Origin: CAWDNM01 sp964521195
Lineage (GTDB): Bacteria > Actinomycetota > Coriobacteriia > Anaerosomatales > JAAXUF01
Assembly: GCA_964521195.1 (NCBI GenBank)
Contig: CAZFRE010000002.1
Span: forward strand, 62,001 to 126,000
Direction of reading: 5' to 3'
Length of the DNA stretch: 64,000 nucleotides
Positions 63,262-64,000 of this stretch are shown one piece after another. How positions within the stretch are numbered: the stretch's first letter is position 1; each line of letters opens with the position of its first letter. The notes below the pieces were generated by a model, which was not told where the DNA came from, ran no database searches, and was given only the letters and a program-made list of their open reading frames with translations. Position numbers and translations under genes: made by a program.

Positions 63262-64000
63262 TTGAACAAGCTTAAGCGGTCTGTGCTCGTCGGTTTCGCG
63301 GTGTTCGTCTTCACCGCGGCATTCGCGCAGATGGCGGTCGCCACGCCGTCGAAGACCTCGTCGTGCACGAACTGTCACAGCGGCACGAACGTGCCGGTGA
63401 CGGCAACCCTGGCATCGGTGAGCGCCACAGCCGCCATCTACGATGTGAGCGCGCCGACAGCCGGCACCATCGCGCTGTTCAGTGGCACCGTGAAGCAGTC
63501 CTACGTGAATGCGACCACGGCCCGCTTCACCGTCGTCCCCGGCAAGACGTACACGATCTACGCCGTGAAGGGCCCCAAGACGAGTGATGGCATCGGCCAG
63601 ACGAGCGTCAGCCCGGTCGCACCTGTGACCGACTCGACGCCTCCGGTCACGACGTCGAACGCGCTCGCGACGTACGTCAGCAACGCGACGATCTCGCTGT
63701 CAGCCACCGATACCGGCGGCTCGGGCGTGGCGCACACCTACTACCGTCTCGACGGTGCCGCGCAGGTCGAGGGCGTCTCGGTGAGCACCCCGGTCGTCGG
63801 AACGCACACGCTTGAGTTCTGGTCGGTCGATACCGCCGGTAACGCCGAGACCCCGCACAAGACCGTCACGTTCAAGGTCACCGCTCCGGTCGACGCCACC
63901 GCTCCCGTGACGAGCTCCGACGCGCTTGCGGTCTACGTGGGCTCCGCGACGATCGCGCTCTCTGCGACCGACGCGGGTGGCTCGGGCGTGGCGCACACCT
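63262..64000 (+). CDS. Secreted haem-motif protein with Ig-like repeats, N-terminal part (runs off the window)
   Basis: 246 codons from a TTG at 63262 with GGAGGTG 7 bases upstream; the frame stays open to the end of the window. A signal peptide (about 1-26, ending MAVA) is followed at once by one haem motif, CTNCH, near residue 36. Then comes a beta domain (about 45-115) and Ig-like repeats of about 85 residues, with the core TISLSATDTGGSGVAHTYY starting near 135 and again near 230. Such repeats resemble chitobiase/OmpL47-type surface domains. The single haem site at the mature N terminus is unusual. The rest of the protein and any wall anchor are outside the window. Confidence 0.75.
   Translation, partial: MNKLKRSVLVGFAVFVFTAAFAQMAVATPSKTSSCTNCHSGTNVPVTATLASVSATAAIYDVSAPTAGTIALFSGTVKQSYVNATTARFTVVPGKTYTIYAVKGPKTSDGIGQTSVSPVAPVTDSTPPVTTSNALATYVSNATISLSATDTGGSGVAHTYYRLDGAAQVEGVSVSTPVVGTHTLEFWSVDTAGNAETPHKTVTFKVTAPVDATAPVTSSDALAVYVGSATIALSATDAGGSGVAHT

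Overview
The window is high-GC bacterial DNA (roughly two thirds G+C by eye; not computed). Frequent GTG starts, GGAGG-type ribosome binding sites, actinobacterial-looking membrane families (GtrA, DUF2207, superfamily IV holin) and surface proteins carrying cell-wall-binding repeat 2 (CWB2) together with many multiheme cytochromes suggest a Gram-positive, probably anaerobic or facultative actinobacterium, for example a respiring relative of the Coriobacteriia. This placement is an inference, not a database result. Gene density is that of a chromosome. I see no phage, insertion sequence, integron or CRISPR array.

Layout. 1-4 kb: truncated radical SAM gene, tRNA-Ser(UGA), tadA, a DUF2207 membrane protein and two small unknown genes. 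3.9-8 kb: bacterial non-homologous end joining (ligD, ku) and a DUF2177 membrane protein. 8-14 kb: chemoreceptor, holin-like and other membrane proteins, tRNA-Ser(GGA), GtrA-like protein, L,D-transpeptidase. 14-17 kb: hybrid histidine kinase with two receivers followed by two free receivers, then tRNA-Ser(CGA). 17-22.5 kb: two large exported repeat proteins (RCC1-type propeller repeats; parallel beta-helix). 22.5-28 kb: VOC protein, membrane protein, SulP transporter, TPR protein. 28-32.6 kb: a probable potassium locus, with a KimA-type permease and a KdpDE-like two-component pair. 32.6-38.4 kb: M13 peptidase, secreted multiheme protein, citrate synthase. 38.6-45.8 kb: exported FG-GAP-like protein and a very large multicopper oxidase fused to CWB2 repeats. 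45.9-57 kb: the most striking region, in two divergent blocks. The minus-strand block encodes a 12-heme NapC-type cytochrome, a GGDEF-EAL protein and an HD-GYP protein. The plus-strand block encodes a tetraheme protein, an NrfC-like Fe-S protein, an NrfD-like quinol subunit, three tandem multiheme cytochromes and a response regulator. 57-64 kb: CPA2 antiporter (apparently lacking a core segment), TerC-family protein, ADP-forming acyl-CoA synthetase/acetyltransferase, BenE-like transporter, and the start of another secreted haem-motif/Ig-like protein behind a perfect CRP-type palindrome.

How it may work together (inference): the NrfC/NrfD module with about 45 haem motifs in five proteins looks like a route from the menaquinol pool across the membrane to the cell surface. 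No terminal reductase is encoded beside it (no CxxCK haem site and no molybdopterin subunit). The CWB2-anchored multicopper oxidase and the two secreted haem-motif proteins could be surface partners. The c-di-GMP enzymes lie in the same transcription direction as the 12-heme cytochrome, which would link surface electron transfer to a sessile state.
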